64,000 bases of DNA. Source: Aestuariibacter sp. A3R04 (lineage in GTDB: Bacteria > Pseudomonadota > Gammaproteobacteria > Enterobacterales > Alteromonadaceae). The position numbers and the translations under genes were made by a program. Below are positions 1-8,115 of this stretch, one piece after another. Each line of letters begins with the position of its first letter. Position 1 is the first letter of the stretch. The stretch spans positions 1,272,625-1,336,624 of the forward strand of contig NZ_JAHKQR010000011.1 of NCBI RefSeq assembly GCF_018860805.1, written 5' to 3'. A model generated the notes under the pieces. It saw nothing but the letters and a program-made list of their open reading frames with translations. It was not told where the DNA came from and made no database searches.

Positions 1-92
1 GCCGGTACGCCTTTCGCTTGCATTTCAGAGGGCGTGGTTTCCTGTGTCAGCGGCACACGCTTGTATTTTCTGTCAACTTTATCTATGCTCAC
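1..92 (-). CDS. Unrecognised gene after motB, cut by the window edge (N-terminal 30 residues)
   Basis: A frame opens with GTG at 90-92 and runs off the left edge. It is preceded by a very strong Shine-Dalgarno (AGGAGGAG, complement of 97-104), and its GTG overlaps the motB stop codon as GTGA, so translation is probably coupled to motB. The visible product begins VSIDKVDRKYKRVPLTQETT, is hydrophilic and Lys/Arg-rich, and matches no family I recognise. In the Vibrio parahaemolyticus laf operon the motB homologue lafU is usually the last gene, so this would be an extra member. That a gene starts here is well supported; its identity is unknown. Confidence 0.6.
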   Translation of the reverse strand, partial: MSIDKVDRKYKRVPLTQETTPSEMQAKGVP

Positions 93-1081
93 AGTGCTCC
101 TCCTAGTCGACCAATTGGTTGATTTTCCCGTGCTTCTTTGGCTGCACTTTTAACCGCGTTATTTTCACTCGTCGATGAAAATAAACTGTCCAATTTGTCT
201 TTTGCATCGGGTGTTAAAATAAGTAATTCGACCCGACGGTTTTCACTGCTGGCCTTGTTTTCTTCATTTAACAAACGATTTGCCGCAAAAGCAGCGACCT
301 GTGCAACGCGATCTTCTGGCATTCCACCAGCAACCATAACTTGTCGCGCCTGCAAAGCCCTGTCTCCGGAGAGCTCCCAGTTGCTGTAGCTTGCCCCCTT
401 GAAGGAAGTCGCATCAGAGTGACCTGAGACAATAATCTTGTTTTTTACGTTCTTAAATACTTGCGCCAAGCTAAAAAGCAAGTCTTCAAAAAAGGGGGTC
501 ATATGCACTTCTCCCCGCTCAAACATCTGATGCTCTTTGTCGTCTCTAATAATCACGCGCAACCCCGATGGCACCACATCGATAACAATGTTTGACTGCG
601 CATTTTGTTGTTTGGCTACCTCTTCAAACACCTTAAGCAGCATGCCTAACTCCGATGGCGTAGAAAAGGTTCCTTCAATTAGTGAATTCAATTTATCCCC
701 TTTGCCCGCCTGGGGTGAAAATTCCCCATTAGGTACATTGAGATATTCGGACATACCAGGAGAAGGGTTATCAGGAGGTAATCGATTAGAAGCTTCGTGA
801 TCGATAATCGAAGGAGAACCTCCTAAATCTACTGGAAAAGGGCTGTTGCCGGGTTCAAACAATGCAGGACTGCCATCAAAAATAGAATGCGTACGCATAT
901 AATGGGCTATTTCTGCTCGCTCTTTGGTACTGGACACTTGCATAATCCACATCACCATAAAAAATGCCATCATGGCCAACGTAAAATCAGCAAAAGCCAC
1001 TTTCCATGCGCCTCCATGGGCAGTATTTTCGGCACGTCGCGCTTGGCGTCGTATGATAATAGGCGTATCTTTTTTCATCAT
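89..1081 (-). CDS. motB: Lateral flagellar motor stator MotB (LafU)
   Basis: Stator subunit that anchors MotA to peptidoglycan and carries the ion-binding Asp. The 330-aa protein has a short basic N-terminus and one membrane helix (about residues 28-49) with the motif FADFTLAMMAFFMVMW. Asp32 sits at the same number as the essential E. coli MotB Asp32. Residues about 170-295 form an OmpA-like peptidoglycan-binding domain (SGHSDAT, then NRRVELLI). The start overlaps the motA stop as ATGA. A proton-driven motor is expected from lateral systems, but ion type is not provable here. Confidence 0.95.
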   Translation of the reverse strand: MMKKDTPIIIRRQARRAENTAHGGAWKVAFADFTLAMMAFFMVMWIMQVSSTKERAEIAHYMRTHSIFDGSPALFEPGNSPFPVDLGGSPSIIDHEASNRLPPDNPSPGMSEYLNVPNGEFSPQAGKGDKLNSLIEGTFSTPSELGMLLKVFEEVAKQQNAQSNIVIDVVPSGLRVIIRDDKEHQMFERGEVHMTPFFEDLLFSLAQVFKNVKNKIIVSGHSDATSFKGASYSNWELSGDRALQARQVMVAGGMPEDRVAQVAAFAANRLLNEENKASSENRRVELLILTPDAKDKLDSLFSSTSENNAVKSAAKEARENQPIGRLGGAL

Positions 1082-1935
1082 GCTGCCCGGTTATTTATCC
1101 ATTCTTCCATTGTGTTGAAACTAGGTTTGATTTCCTCACTGATCAGCTTGCGTCCTGAATCAGTCGCAACCAGAGCAACATGTCCTTTCGCATGAGCAAC
1201 TAGCATCGCCCGAACGCATTCTAGTAATGCAACATTTTTCTTAACAAATTGCTCCATAGACGATGACAGCGGCAATACCAAACAATAACAACCAAAAATA
1301 CCGATAAAGGTGCCCACTAAAGCAGCCGCTACATGAAAACCAATTTCACTCATAGCGCCATCCAAATGTTGCATGGTGATAATTATTCCTCCCACCGCAG
1401 CCAATATGCCAAAACCAGGTAATGCTTCTGCTATGGCTGCCAAGGCATGTGATGGCTTCATTTTTTGTGTTTCTATACTGTATATTTCCTGTTCCATCAT
1501 GATGTCAAAGTCATGTGAACTGATTTTCCCCATGCTATACAAGCGCAAATTGTCACAGATAAAAGTCACTAGTTGTGGAAATTCGGATACCGAAGGGTAA
1601 GCCAAAAAAATTGAACTTGTTTCAGGGTTTTCTACGTGTTCGTCCAAATCTTTTAAACCCTGTCTTTTCGCCAAATCCAGGAGGGAGTACATCAACACCA
1701 GTAAATCGTGATAAAGCCGATTTTGATCTTTCACTTTACTAAACTGATAACGCAACTGGCTCAAGGTTTCGACCAGTACATACCGGGAATTTCCCACCAC
1801 CAACGCACCAATAGCCGCGCCAAAAACAATGATAAATTCAGCCGGCTGCCACAATGTCGCAACGTTTCCACCCGCGAATATAAAACCACCGACAACGGTC
1901 GCCAATACGATGATCAATCCAATCACTTTTTGCAT
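1078..1935 (-). CDS. motA: Lateral flagellar motor stator MotA (LafT)
   Basis: The 285-aa inner-membrane stator partner of MotB. It has four hydrophobic segments: two near the N-terminus (starting MQKVIGLIIVLATVVGGFIFAGG), and two after residue 165 including PGFGILAAVGGIIITMQHL and the AALVGTFIGIFGCY region. The large cytoplasmic loop carries the charged residues expected to contact FliG. It follows fliA by 17 nt and overlaps motB by 4 nt, so it sits in the lafD-lafU operon. Confidence 0.95.
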   Translation of the reverse strand: MQKVIGLIIVLATVVGGFIFAGGNVATLWQPAEFIIVFGAAIGALVVGNSRYVLVETLSQLRYQFSKVKDQNRLYHDLLVLMYSLLDLAKRQGLKDLDEHVENPETSSIFLAYPSVSEFPQLVTFICDNLRLYSMGKISSHDFDIMMEQEIYSIETQKMKPSHALAAIAEALPGFGILAAVGGIIITMQHLDGAMSEIGFHVAAALVGTFIGIFGCYCLVLPLSSSMEQFVKKNVALLECVRAMLVAHAKGHVALVATDSGRKLISEEIKPSFNTMEEWINNRAA

Positions 1936-1952
1936 GGGTTTCTTTCCTATAA

Positions 1953-2672
1953 TTAGCTTTGGAGTTTTTTAGTCAGTATCTCTATTGATTGTTTATGTAG
2001 CTGACAGACCCTGGACTCGGTTAAATTAAGAGTCAAAGCTATTTCTTTCATATTCAATTCATGGGTGTAGTACAGATGCAATAACAATTTGTTGCGCGCT
2101 GGTAAACTCTCCATAGCGCGTTTTAGTGACATCTTTGTATCCAGTTCTGAACCTTCATTCGATCCTCCAACCGCGAACTGATTGCCGGCCATCTCCAATG
2201 TCTGTTCAAAACTCTCAATCGCTTCTGCTTGCGCAACATATTGCAGCTCGGTGTACTGTTTCGGTGTCAACTGCAACAATTCACATATTTCGTTGTCACT
2301 TGGTTCGCGTTTTAGCTCTTTCCTCAACTGACGTACTTTGTCCCGAAACTGGTGTGCCTGTTGTCGCAATTGCCGTGGACGCCAGTCTGTGCGACGAAAT
2401 TCATCTAACATAGCGCCTCTGATACACTTAAATGCATAGGACTCAAATTGAGCATCTGCATTTCGTCCGTAGCGACGAATTGCCGTTAACAATGCCATCA
2501 AGCCAATTTGCTGAATATCATCACGGTCGACGACCACACCGATCTGAGTCCGCATATGGGCAACAGCACGCTTAACCAGATAGGCATATTTTTCTAATAC
2601 TTCAGACTCATTTGCCGCAGACATTAAGTCACGCTGTTCTTCTATATCTGTCCACTGTTCTTTAGCCAACAT
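1953..2672 (-). CDS. fliA: Flagellar sigma factor FliA/sigma-28 (LafS)
   Basis: Alternative sigma factor of the FliA family that directs RNA polymerase to late lateral-flagellar genes such as flagellin. Regions 2 (residues about 45-95, RDDIQQIGLMALLTAIRRYG), 3 (EFRRTDWRPRQLRQ onward) and 4 (C-terminal helix-turn-helix, LNMKEIALTLNLTESRVCQLHKQ) are visible. The longest frame starts at 2678, but the AGGAAG Shine-Dalgarno is better spaced for the third codon, Met at 2672, giving 239 aa. It lies in the motor operon, as lafS does in Vibrio, and is presumably held inactive by the FlgM encoded at 18860. Confidence 0.93.
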   Translation of the reverse strand: MLAKEQWTDIEEQRDLMSAANESEVLEKYAYLVKRAVAHMRTQIGVVVDRDDIQQIGLMALLTAIRRYGRNADAQFESYAFKCIRGAMLDEFRRTDWRPRQLRQQAHQFRDKVRQLRKELKREPSDNEICELLQLTPKQYTELQYVAQAEAIESFEQTLEMAGNQFAVGGSNEGSELDTKMSLKRAMESLPARNKLLLHLYYTHELNMKEIALTLNLTESRVCQLHKQSIEILTKKLQS

Positions 2673-2683
2673 AATCATTCTTC

Positions 2684-3112
2684 CTATTGAATAAATACGT
2701 TGGTTACCAGCACCTGATCGAGTTTTGTATCAACCCCCTGACTCAGTAGCGTTGTATTGAACTCCTCAAGCAATGCTTCTTGTACTGCAATGATATCTGC
2801 GAACATACTTTTCGCCTGCTCTCTATTTATATTGGCAAAATGCTTAACCAGAACATTACGTAGTAATGGGGAAAACTTTTTCAATAAGCCGAAAAACTGT
2901 GGATCTTTGGTGGCAAGAGACAGATCCAGCACCAAATATCGGGAGTAGCCATCACTACCAACACTGACGATAAATCGATCCATAGGGAAAAACAGAGGGT
3001 CGACATGTGTTGATACCACTTTCGATTCATTATTTTTACTGTAGTACGCGCCGGCAGCAACACCTCCAACCGCTAACAATAAAGCTACGATAATCGCGAT
3101 CACTATTTTCAT
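2684..3112 (-). CDS. fliL: Flagellar basal-body protein FliL (LafF)
   Basis: A 142-aa single-pass membrane protein with an N-terminal helix (KIVIAIIVALLLAVGGVAAGAYY) and a periplasmic domain ending in the LDQVLVTNVFIQ tail typical of FliL. FliL surrounds the stator and supports torque. It is preceded by AGGAG and sits between fliK and fliA in the operon. Confidence 0.88.
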   Translation of the reverse strand: MKIVIAIIVALLLAVGGVAAGAYYSKNNESKVVSTHVDPLFFPMDRFIVSVGSDGYSRYLVLDLSLATKDPQFFGLLKKFSPLLRNVLVKHFANINREQAKSMFADIIAVQEALLEEFNTTLLSQGVDTKLDQVLVTNVFIQ

Positions 3113-3140
3113 TAATTCACTCTCCTGAACACGTCTACTA

Positions 3141-4493
3141 TCAAACCAATCTGTTTAACCATTCGCTGTTTTTATCTGTTTGCGATGACGCGGATTCGTT
3201 ATTTTCTTCGTACCACTGGCCTGCAATTGTATTTGCCTTAAATCCGGTAGGCTGACGTGAATGTCCTTGCCCAGAAGTGTCTGACTGCGAACTAACATTC
3301 ACTTCTGTATTTAGTTTTACGCCCAGGTTATGGCGTAACTGATCCAGGGTTTGCGATATAGCGTCTCTAACTTGCTGATGACTAGCTACCAAATTGACCG
3401 TCGTACGCTCATTTTCGACGCTGATACTGATGTCAATCGTGCCCAAATTAGGTGGATCGAGACGAATTTGCGCTTTTTGCAAGTGCTGCCCCACTTGTAG
3501 TTGCACTTTGTCGCTCAGCATAGTTAATAACCTTTGTCCCCATTGAACAGGGTTTGAGCCCAGAGCGTCTGCTTTCCATTGCGAAATACTATCGCTATTG
3601 GCTGTTGCGCCATTCATTATGGTTCGAAAAGTCGTGCTATCACTGGCTACTGTGGATTCTGCAACTGATTGCCCACTGTTAGTGGTCACTTTAATCTGGT
3701 GCAAGGCGCTAAGCGTATCCCGATTTACATTCAAAACTGAATTATCCATTCTCATCAGGGATTTAGCAGTATTTGCAGGCAATTCGTTTGATTGAGATGA
3801 CGCTTGTACTGAAGTGCCTATTGGGGCTAACACGCTATCGCGTTTTCTTTGCTCGTTTTGCAATCTATTATCTTGTGGTGTTTGAGGCATCACAGTAACC
3901 ACGGGCGAGCGAAGGTTTTCCTGATTCGGAATTGCATCCCCTGTCGGAGCTATTGACACCTGTTGCTGATAATTAATCGCACTAATATTTGCGTATGAAA
4001 CATTTGTCGCCCCCGCATTACTACTCAAATCAATTTGTGCTTGCTCATTGACGAAGCTGACCGCTGGACTACTACTTAAATCTAAACTTACTGAATCGTG
4101 ACCCTGTGCGTCACTCTCAACCAAGTCCATATGAAGCAGTTCACTATGGATTGTTGATAGCGTCTCAACATCATTATCATTAATGTCAGTCGTATTGATT
4201 TCCGTCACGTCACTAACGGTACGATCTATGCCAATTGTTTTTAGCTCTATCGCGGCGGTCTCTGTCAATTCGACACCCATGTTTGTGGTATCAGGCAACG
4301 AGCCCATCATTTCTCGTTGAGCACTATCGTCTGTGTAATCATTTTGCTGTGAGAGGTCTTGAGGTACTTGTTGCCGTCCCGTCAATAGCGAAAAGACCAA
4401 TGTGCTCGAATCCTCACCCGTTGACACAGGTTGAGCAGAAACATTTGTTTTATTACCTGCTATTGTTTGCGTCGGCAGCAGTATTTTCATCAT
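3141..4493 (-). CDS. fliK: Flagellar hook-length control protein FliK (LafE)
   Basis: The 450-aa protein has a long low-complexity Ser/Thr/Gln/Asn-rich N-terminal part (about residues 1-310), as expected for the secreted molecular ruler. The C-terminal hook-length domain (about 315-410) contains AQIRLDPPNLGTIDISISVE, the LDPPxLG signature of the FliK C-domain that switches export specificity. The start overlaps the previous gene's stop (ATGA), so they are translationally coupled. Confidence 0.9.
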   Translation of the reverse strand: MMKILLPTQTIAGNKTNVSAQPVSTGEDSSTLVFSLLTGRQQVPQDLSQQNDYTDDSAQREMMGSLPDTTNMGVELTETAAIELKTIGIDRTVSDVTEINTTDINDNDVETLSTIHSELLHMDLVESDAQGHDSVSLDLSSSPAVSFVNEQAQIDLSSNAGATNVSYANISAINYQQQVSIAPTGDAIPNQENLRSPVVTVMPQTPQDNRLQNEQRKRDSVLAPIGTSVQASSQSNELPANTAKSLMRMDNSVLNVNRDTLSALHQIKVTTNSGQSVAESTVASDSTTFRTIMNGATANSDSISQWKADALGSNPVQWGQRLLTMLSDKVQLQVGQHLQKAQIRLDPPNLGTIDISISVENERTTVNLVASHQQVRDAISQTLDQLRHNLGVKLNTEVNVSSQSDTSGQGHSRQPTGFKANTIAGQWYEENNESASSQTDKNSEWLNRLV

Positions 4494-4825
4494 GCTTTAT
4501 CCTCTTTGGCCAAGCCGTAAGCAATAATCCCCTCACGATCCCGCAATAGTTGAAGTGACTTAACTTCACTGTCACTTTTCATCGATTGAATTTTTTCAAT
4601 CATTTGGGTATACCGTGAACGCACTTTTTCTTGTGCTTCCATATTGTCCTGCCACCACCCTTCCTTGTTAGCCAATTGAATTAAATTTTGAAGATAACGA
4701 TCATAGGCCCGCACTTTATGCCAGCGACGACTGTTTACCGCGCCATCCATTTCACGAAGTTTGACCCAAATCATATTTAATACCGCCGCTGTAGCCTGGC
4801 GCTCCACCTTGTGTTTGCTACCCAT
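4490..4825 (-). CDS. Small FliT-like flagellar chaperone (LafD position)
   Basis: A charged, helical protein of 111 aa from the preferred start. The frame is open to 4846, but a strong AGAGGA Shine-Dalgarno lies 6-7 nt before the Met at 4825 (MGSKHKVERQ), so I place the start there. It has no membrane segment or signal peptide. Position, first gene of the fliK-fliL-fliA-motAB operon, matches lafD of Vibrio, a FliT-type export chaperone. Sequence alone gives no firm family signature, so the function is inferred from synteny. Confidence 0.7.
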   Translation of the reverse strand: MGSKHKVERQATAAVLNMIWVKLREMDGAVNSRRWHKVRAYDRYLQNLIQLANKEGWWQDNMEAQEKVRSRYTQMIEKIQSMKSDSEVKSLQLLRDREGIIAYGLAKEDKA

Positions 4826-4971
4826 CAAAAATCCTCTTTCTTCCATATAATTTCAGGCTGAGGTATTGCAACATCTACGACCTAATAGCTGGTAACAACA
4901 CTAAAAGCAACCTTCAAGACAAAATGCAACTTATTGATTTATAATGAAATATAGAAAAAGCGAGGCATAAG

Positions 4972-4990
4972 GCGGAAAATCAATTTCCGC
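4972..4990. promoter_or_regulatory. 19-bp palindrome GCGGAA-N7-TTCCGC upstream of the lafD-lafU operon
   Basis: A perfect 6+6 inverted repeat with a 7-nt centre, followed 4 nt later by another CGGAAA half-site (4995-5000). The same architecture occurs at 18066-18084 in the flgB/flgA control region, again followed by a CGGAAA sequence. It lies about 150 bp upstream of the chosen lafD start. It is probably the binding site of a flagellar master regulator, such as a sigma-54 activator of the LafK type. The identity of the binder is inference. Confidence 0.55.
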
Positions 4991-5050
4991 AATACGGAAA
5001 TTCGGTAAACTCACTTCCTCCGGTACCAAAATAGGGGAACTTCAGATATG

Positions 5051-5074
5051 AAAAAGCCACTTGAAATAAGTGGC
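5051..5074 (-). terminator. Rho-independent terminator after fliS
   Basis: Read on the minus strand, a 7-bp stem (GCCACTT/AAGTGGC) with a 5-nt loop is followed by TTTTT. It lies 38 nt beyond the fliS stop and separates the flagellin-fliD-fliS unit from the lafD-lafU operon. Confidence 0.85.
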
Positions 5075-5111
5075 TGGTAAGATAAAAAAATGTTTGTTGT
5101 AATTGTGGGAA

Positions 5112-5507
5112 CTACGCCGCTTTACTGCCCAAATTCTGCCATCCTTCTTGCAGATTAGTCATAATCATTCTGACGTTTTCTATGTATCGGATATCATTTT
5201 TTAAACTCGCTTGCAATAATGCTTGCCCACAATGCTGATAGAGTTGCTGCATTTGTTCAACAACGGCTTCGCCACTCTCCTGATCCAAAGAAGCTTCGAG
5301 CCCGCCCAATATTCGCATCATTTTTTCCACGCCCACGGCTTTTTTATCATAGCGATTAGCTTCGATATGCCCGGCTACCCTATCCAGTTCTTCCAAAAAA
5401 CCGTCAAATAGCATCAATACTAACGTGTGTATATCGGCACCGGCTGCTTTTGCTTCCACTGCGGTATTTTGATATGCATCATATCCACTACCTAACATAG
5501 TAATCAC
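5112..5507 (-). CDS. fliS: Flagellin export chaperone FliS (LafC)
   Basis: A 131-aa all-helical cytoplasmic chaperone that binds flagellin C-termini before export. FliS hallmarks are the N-terminal YQNTAVEAKAAGADIHTLVLMLFDGFLEELDRV and the middle helix with KKAVGVEKMMRILGGLEASLD. It directly follows fliD (12 nt) and is closed by the terminator at 5051-5074. Confidence 0.93.
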   Translation of the reverse strand: MITMLGSGYDAYQNTAVEAKAAGADIHTLVLMLFDGFLEELDRVAGHIEANRYDKKAVGVEKMMRILGGLEASLDQESGEAVVEQMQQLYQHCGQALLQASLKNDIRYIENVRMIMTNLQEGWQNLGSKAA

Positions 5508-5518
5508 TCTCTTAATTA

Positions 5519-6811
5519 TTAAAACTGGCTCATACTACTTTCGAGCTGAGCAATGGTAACCTGCATTTGGGTAAACTGGCTAAGATAACGATTATAGCGC
5601 TGCTCCATAATGTAATTTTGACGTTCTTGTTGATCTATGACCAGATTTAAACTGGCTCGTAAAGTTTCTGTTTTCTGACTCATAATACCGTAACTGCTGG
5701 TATAAGGCGTTAAGCTATCAATTATCTGTGCCATAACACCGTTATCGCCTGTTAACATTGCTGCAACTTGCTCAGGATCTGTTTGTAGCGATTCCTGGAG
5801 TCGATCTGAATCAATGTTAATATTGCCAAAACGATCAAACTCGATACCGATGCTATATAATGTCTTACCTTCTACGGTTCCCTGGAATGCCGTTTTTAAC
5901 TGACTCATTAAGCTTTTTGCCATAGGGTCATTCTGTAAATTACTATTTTCTTTGATGCTGCTAATCAGTCTGTTAACTTGATCCGTAAAACTCTTAATGT
6001 TCTCTTCGGATTGATCGAGATCCTGACCTACTGTTAATTTTACCGCGCTATCCCCTGCTTCCTGAGCCTGCCTAAGATCAACAGTCACCCCTTCAATGAC
6101 GTCTTCTAATTGATTGTTGCTTGAAATAATAGTCACCGGCGATGATGCACCAAATTGAACAATGGCATCCTGAGCCTGCGTTAGTTCATGTTGGCTTGCG
6201 ATTGCAGTGGTAAAGTTAGAAGCCGCGGGATCAGTACCAGGAGTGAAACCAACACTTATCTGATTAGCCGCACCAGATTCTTCACTGGTGAGCACCAAAA
6301 AGGTTTCCGAGTCACTACGCATCACCGTCGCCTTCACCCCAGTGTTATCAACGTGGGTATTAATTTCTGACGCAAGGTCAGTCAAGCTTGCGCCTGGACC
6401 TAGCGTTGATAAGTCCACTACAAATTCATCTCCCGATAAATCAATACTGAGTTCTCCATCTGTGGGTAAGGCATCATTAGGATCAAAACTTAACGCAATC
6501 TGATGTGCCTGAGCTAGTTGCTCAACAAAAATATCATACGTCCCTGCTATAGCTGAACTGTCAGTGGTAACGGACAATACGGTTTCATTATCAATCGCAC
6601 TCTGATTGACCAGAGCACTATTATCATTCTGCATATCCTCTAGCGAAGTAACAAAATCAGCCATCGTTGTTTTTAAACTATTGAACGCACTAATCTGGCC
6701 ACTATACAAATTATATTTCTCGGATAAAGCAGCGTCTTTTGCAGCCCGATCAATTTGGGTATATTGGCTCGCGAGTGTTGCCGGATCGATACTAAGATAA
6801 GATGAAGACAT
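5519..6811 (-). CDS. fliD: Flagellar cap protein FliD (LafB)
   Basis: The filament-capping protein that folds incoming flagellin at the tip; 430 aa, within the family range. The N-terminal D0 region (LASQYTQIDRAAKDAALSEK) and the C-terminal coiled region (LVIDQQERQNYIMEQRYNRYLSQFTQMQ) match FliD_N and FliD_C. It lies between flagellin and fliS, the lafA-lafB-lafC order of Vibrio lateral flagella. Confidence 0.93.
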   Translation of the reverse strand: MSSSYLSIDPATLASQYTQIDRAAKDAALSEKYNLYSGQISAFNSLKTTMADFVTSLEDMQNDNSALVNQSAIDNETVLSVTTDSSAIAGTYDIFVEQLAQAHQIALSFDPNDALPTDGELSIDLSGDEFVVDLSTLGPGASLTDLASEINTHVDNTGVKATVMRSDSETFLVLTSEESGAANQISVGFTPGTDPAASNFTTAIASQHELTQAQDAIVQFGASSPVTIISSNNQLEDVIEGVTVDLRQAQEAGDSAVKLTVGQDLDQSEENIKSFTDQVNRLISSIKENSNLQNDPMAKSLMSQLKTAFQGTVEGKTLYSIGIEFDRFGNINIDSDRLQESLQTDPEQVAAMLTGDNGVMAQIIDSLTPYTSSYGIMSQKTETLRASLNLVIDQQERQNYIMEQRYNRYLSQFTQMQVTIAQLESSMSQF

Positions 6812-6841
6812 ACATAATTCCTTTAGCTAAAAGGCAAGGCA

Positions 6842-6860
6842 CCGCGAGCTAAGCTCGCGG
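6842..6860 (-). terminator. Intercistronic GC-rich hairpin between flagellin and fliD
   Basis: A perfect 8-bp stem (CCGCGAGC/GCTCGCGG) with a 3-nt loop. On the minus strand it is followed by TGCCTTGCCTTTT, an imperfect U-tract. This is probably a leaky terminator or an mRNA-stabilising stem that makes flagellin mRNA more abundant than fliD-fliS mRNA. Confidence 0.6.
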
Positions 6861-6880
6861 CGTAACGAATGTCATTACTA

Positions 6881-7723
6881 TTAACGCAGTAATGAACCAA
6901 TCATTGAAGATGTGCTGTTAGCAGTACTTAGTACAGAAATACCAGAGTTCATCAATAACTGTTGTTTAGTCATATTAGAAGTCTCTTCAGCAAAATCAGC
7001 ATCCATCAGCTGAGACGATGCTGCTTGTGTATTTTCTTTCATATTGGTCACGTTAGTGATTGTGTGATCGAGACGGTTCATCGTTGCACCCATGCTGGCA
7101 CGAGCCGCACCGATATTATCAATCAAGGTATCCACTTCAGCCATTGATGTGGTTGAATCTGCCTGAGTAGCCAATCCAGTTAAACCAGTGATCGCAGTGT
7201 CAATAGCCCCCATTTCAGTAGAGACATCCACAGACAGCGTTTCCGCTGCGGTAGAGCCAATTTGGAAGGTCACGGCACCAGAACCAAATTTACCCGTTGT
7301 AGTATCTAACAATGTGGTACCTGCACCATAAGAAGTGTTACTCATGATATTGGTTAGTTCTTCAGACAGTGCTGTATATTCAGCGTTTAATGCAGTGTAC
7401 TCAGACGCGTTATTCGTACCGTTAGCGCCTTGAACTGCGAGCTCCTTCATACGGTACGCAATGTTAGTCATTTCATCCAATGCGCCTTCCGCAGTTTGCA
7501 ACATTGAATTGGCGTTGTTAGCATTGTAGATAGCCGCTTCTTGACCTGTTACCTGAGCATTTAAGCGGTTGGCAATTTGAAGGCCAGCTGCATCGTCTTT
7601 CGCAGAGTTGATACGGAAACCAGAACCCAAACGCTCTAAAGCTGTAGATAGAGAATCGTTCGTACGACCCAACTGGTTTTGAATTGACAGAGACGCCATA
7701 TTTGATTGAATAGATAAAGCCAT
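6881..7723 (-). CDS. lafA: Lateral flagellin (LafA)
   Basis: A short 280-aa flagellin made only of the conserved D0/D1 segments. The N-terminal part has SIQNQLGRTNDSLSTALERL and SGFRINSAKDDAAGLQIANR; the C-terminal part has MNRLDHTITNVTNMKENTQA and ends in QLLMNSGISVLSTANSTSSM. The variable outer domain is very small (about residues 135-185). Start chosen at ATG with AGGAG upstream. The large upstream region fits separate, sigma-28-type control, although I could not find a clear sigma-28 box. Confidence 0.95.
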   Translation of the reverse strand: MALSIQSNMASLSIQNQLGRTNDSLSTALERLGSGFRINSAKDDAAGLQIANRLNAQVTGQEAAIYNANNANSMLQTAEGALDEMTNIAYRMKELAVQGANGTNNASEYTALNAEYTALSEELTNIMSNTSYGAGTTLLDTTTGKFGSGAVTFQIGSTAAETLSVDVSTEMGAIDTAITGLTGLATQADSTTSMAEVDTLIDNIGAARASMGATMNRLDHTITNVTNMKENTQAASSQLMDADFAEETSNMTKQQLLMNSGISVLSTANSTSSMIGSLLR

Positions 7724-8115
7724 CTTTATTCTCCTGTGATTTAGATGCTCAATAGTTAAAGGCGTCCAACTCCAGAAAAAACTAAAATTTATTTTTAGAA
7801 AAAATGGTATTTTTGTGTTTTAAGCTTGCCAGGTCGATATATTGGGATGCTAGAAAGTATATTCAGATTGCTTTTCTCATTGTTATCTAATGTTGGATAG
7901 CATCGATATTGCATTAGATAATGTCGCATTAAGATAGTGATCCCAACACTTAGACGACTTTTTAAGATAATAAAAAGTCTATTTTAACGATGGCCAAATG
8001 ACAGACATGCTGTTTGCCAGAGTAAAGGTATTAAACGGATTGAAAGTGGAAGAGAAAAAACATAAAAAAATGGCAATCAGCATAAACGTACTAACGCTGG
8101 ACTATTTATACTGAT
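7724..8115. other. 392-nt flagellin upstream region, non-coding
   Basis: AT-rich region between the 347-aa gene and flagellin. It holds a 10-bp inverted repeat (7883-7892 and 7912-7921) and an AT-rich hairpin (7956-7963 with 7972-7979). A sigma-70-like pair on the minus strand (TTGGGA, 17 nt, CATTAT) overlaps the first repeat. No good TAAA-N15-GCCGATAA sigma-28 element was seen. The region must contain the flagellin promoter and may hold the end of the upstream operon's transcript. Confidence 0.5.
7883..7921. repeat. 10-bp inverted repeat upstream of flagellin
   Basis: TTATCTAATG at 7883-7892 and its exact reverse complement CATTAGATAA at 7912-7921, separated by 19 nt. It lies about 160-200 bp upstream of the flagellin start, a position suited to a dimeric regulator or an enhancer. 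There is no U-tract, so it is not a terminator. Confidence 0.5.

Noticed and set aside
4868..4882. Possible sigma-54 promoter before lafD (minus strand GG...GC)
   Set aside because: The GG and GC doublets are 11 nt apart instead of the strict 10, and the flanking bases fit poorly.
7956..7979. AT-rich hairpin as terminator of the 347-aa gene
   Set aside because: On the minus strand it is followed by GTCTAAG, with no T-run; the stem is weak.
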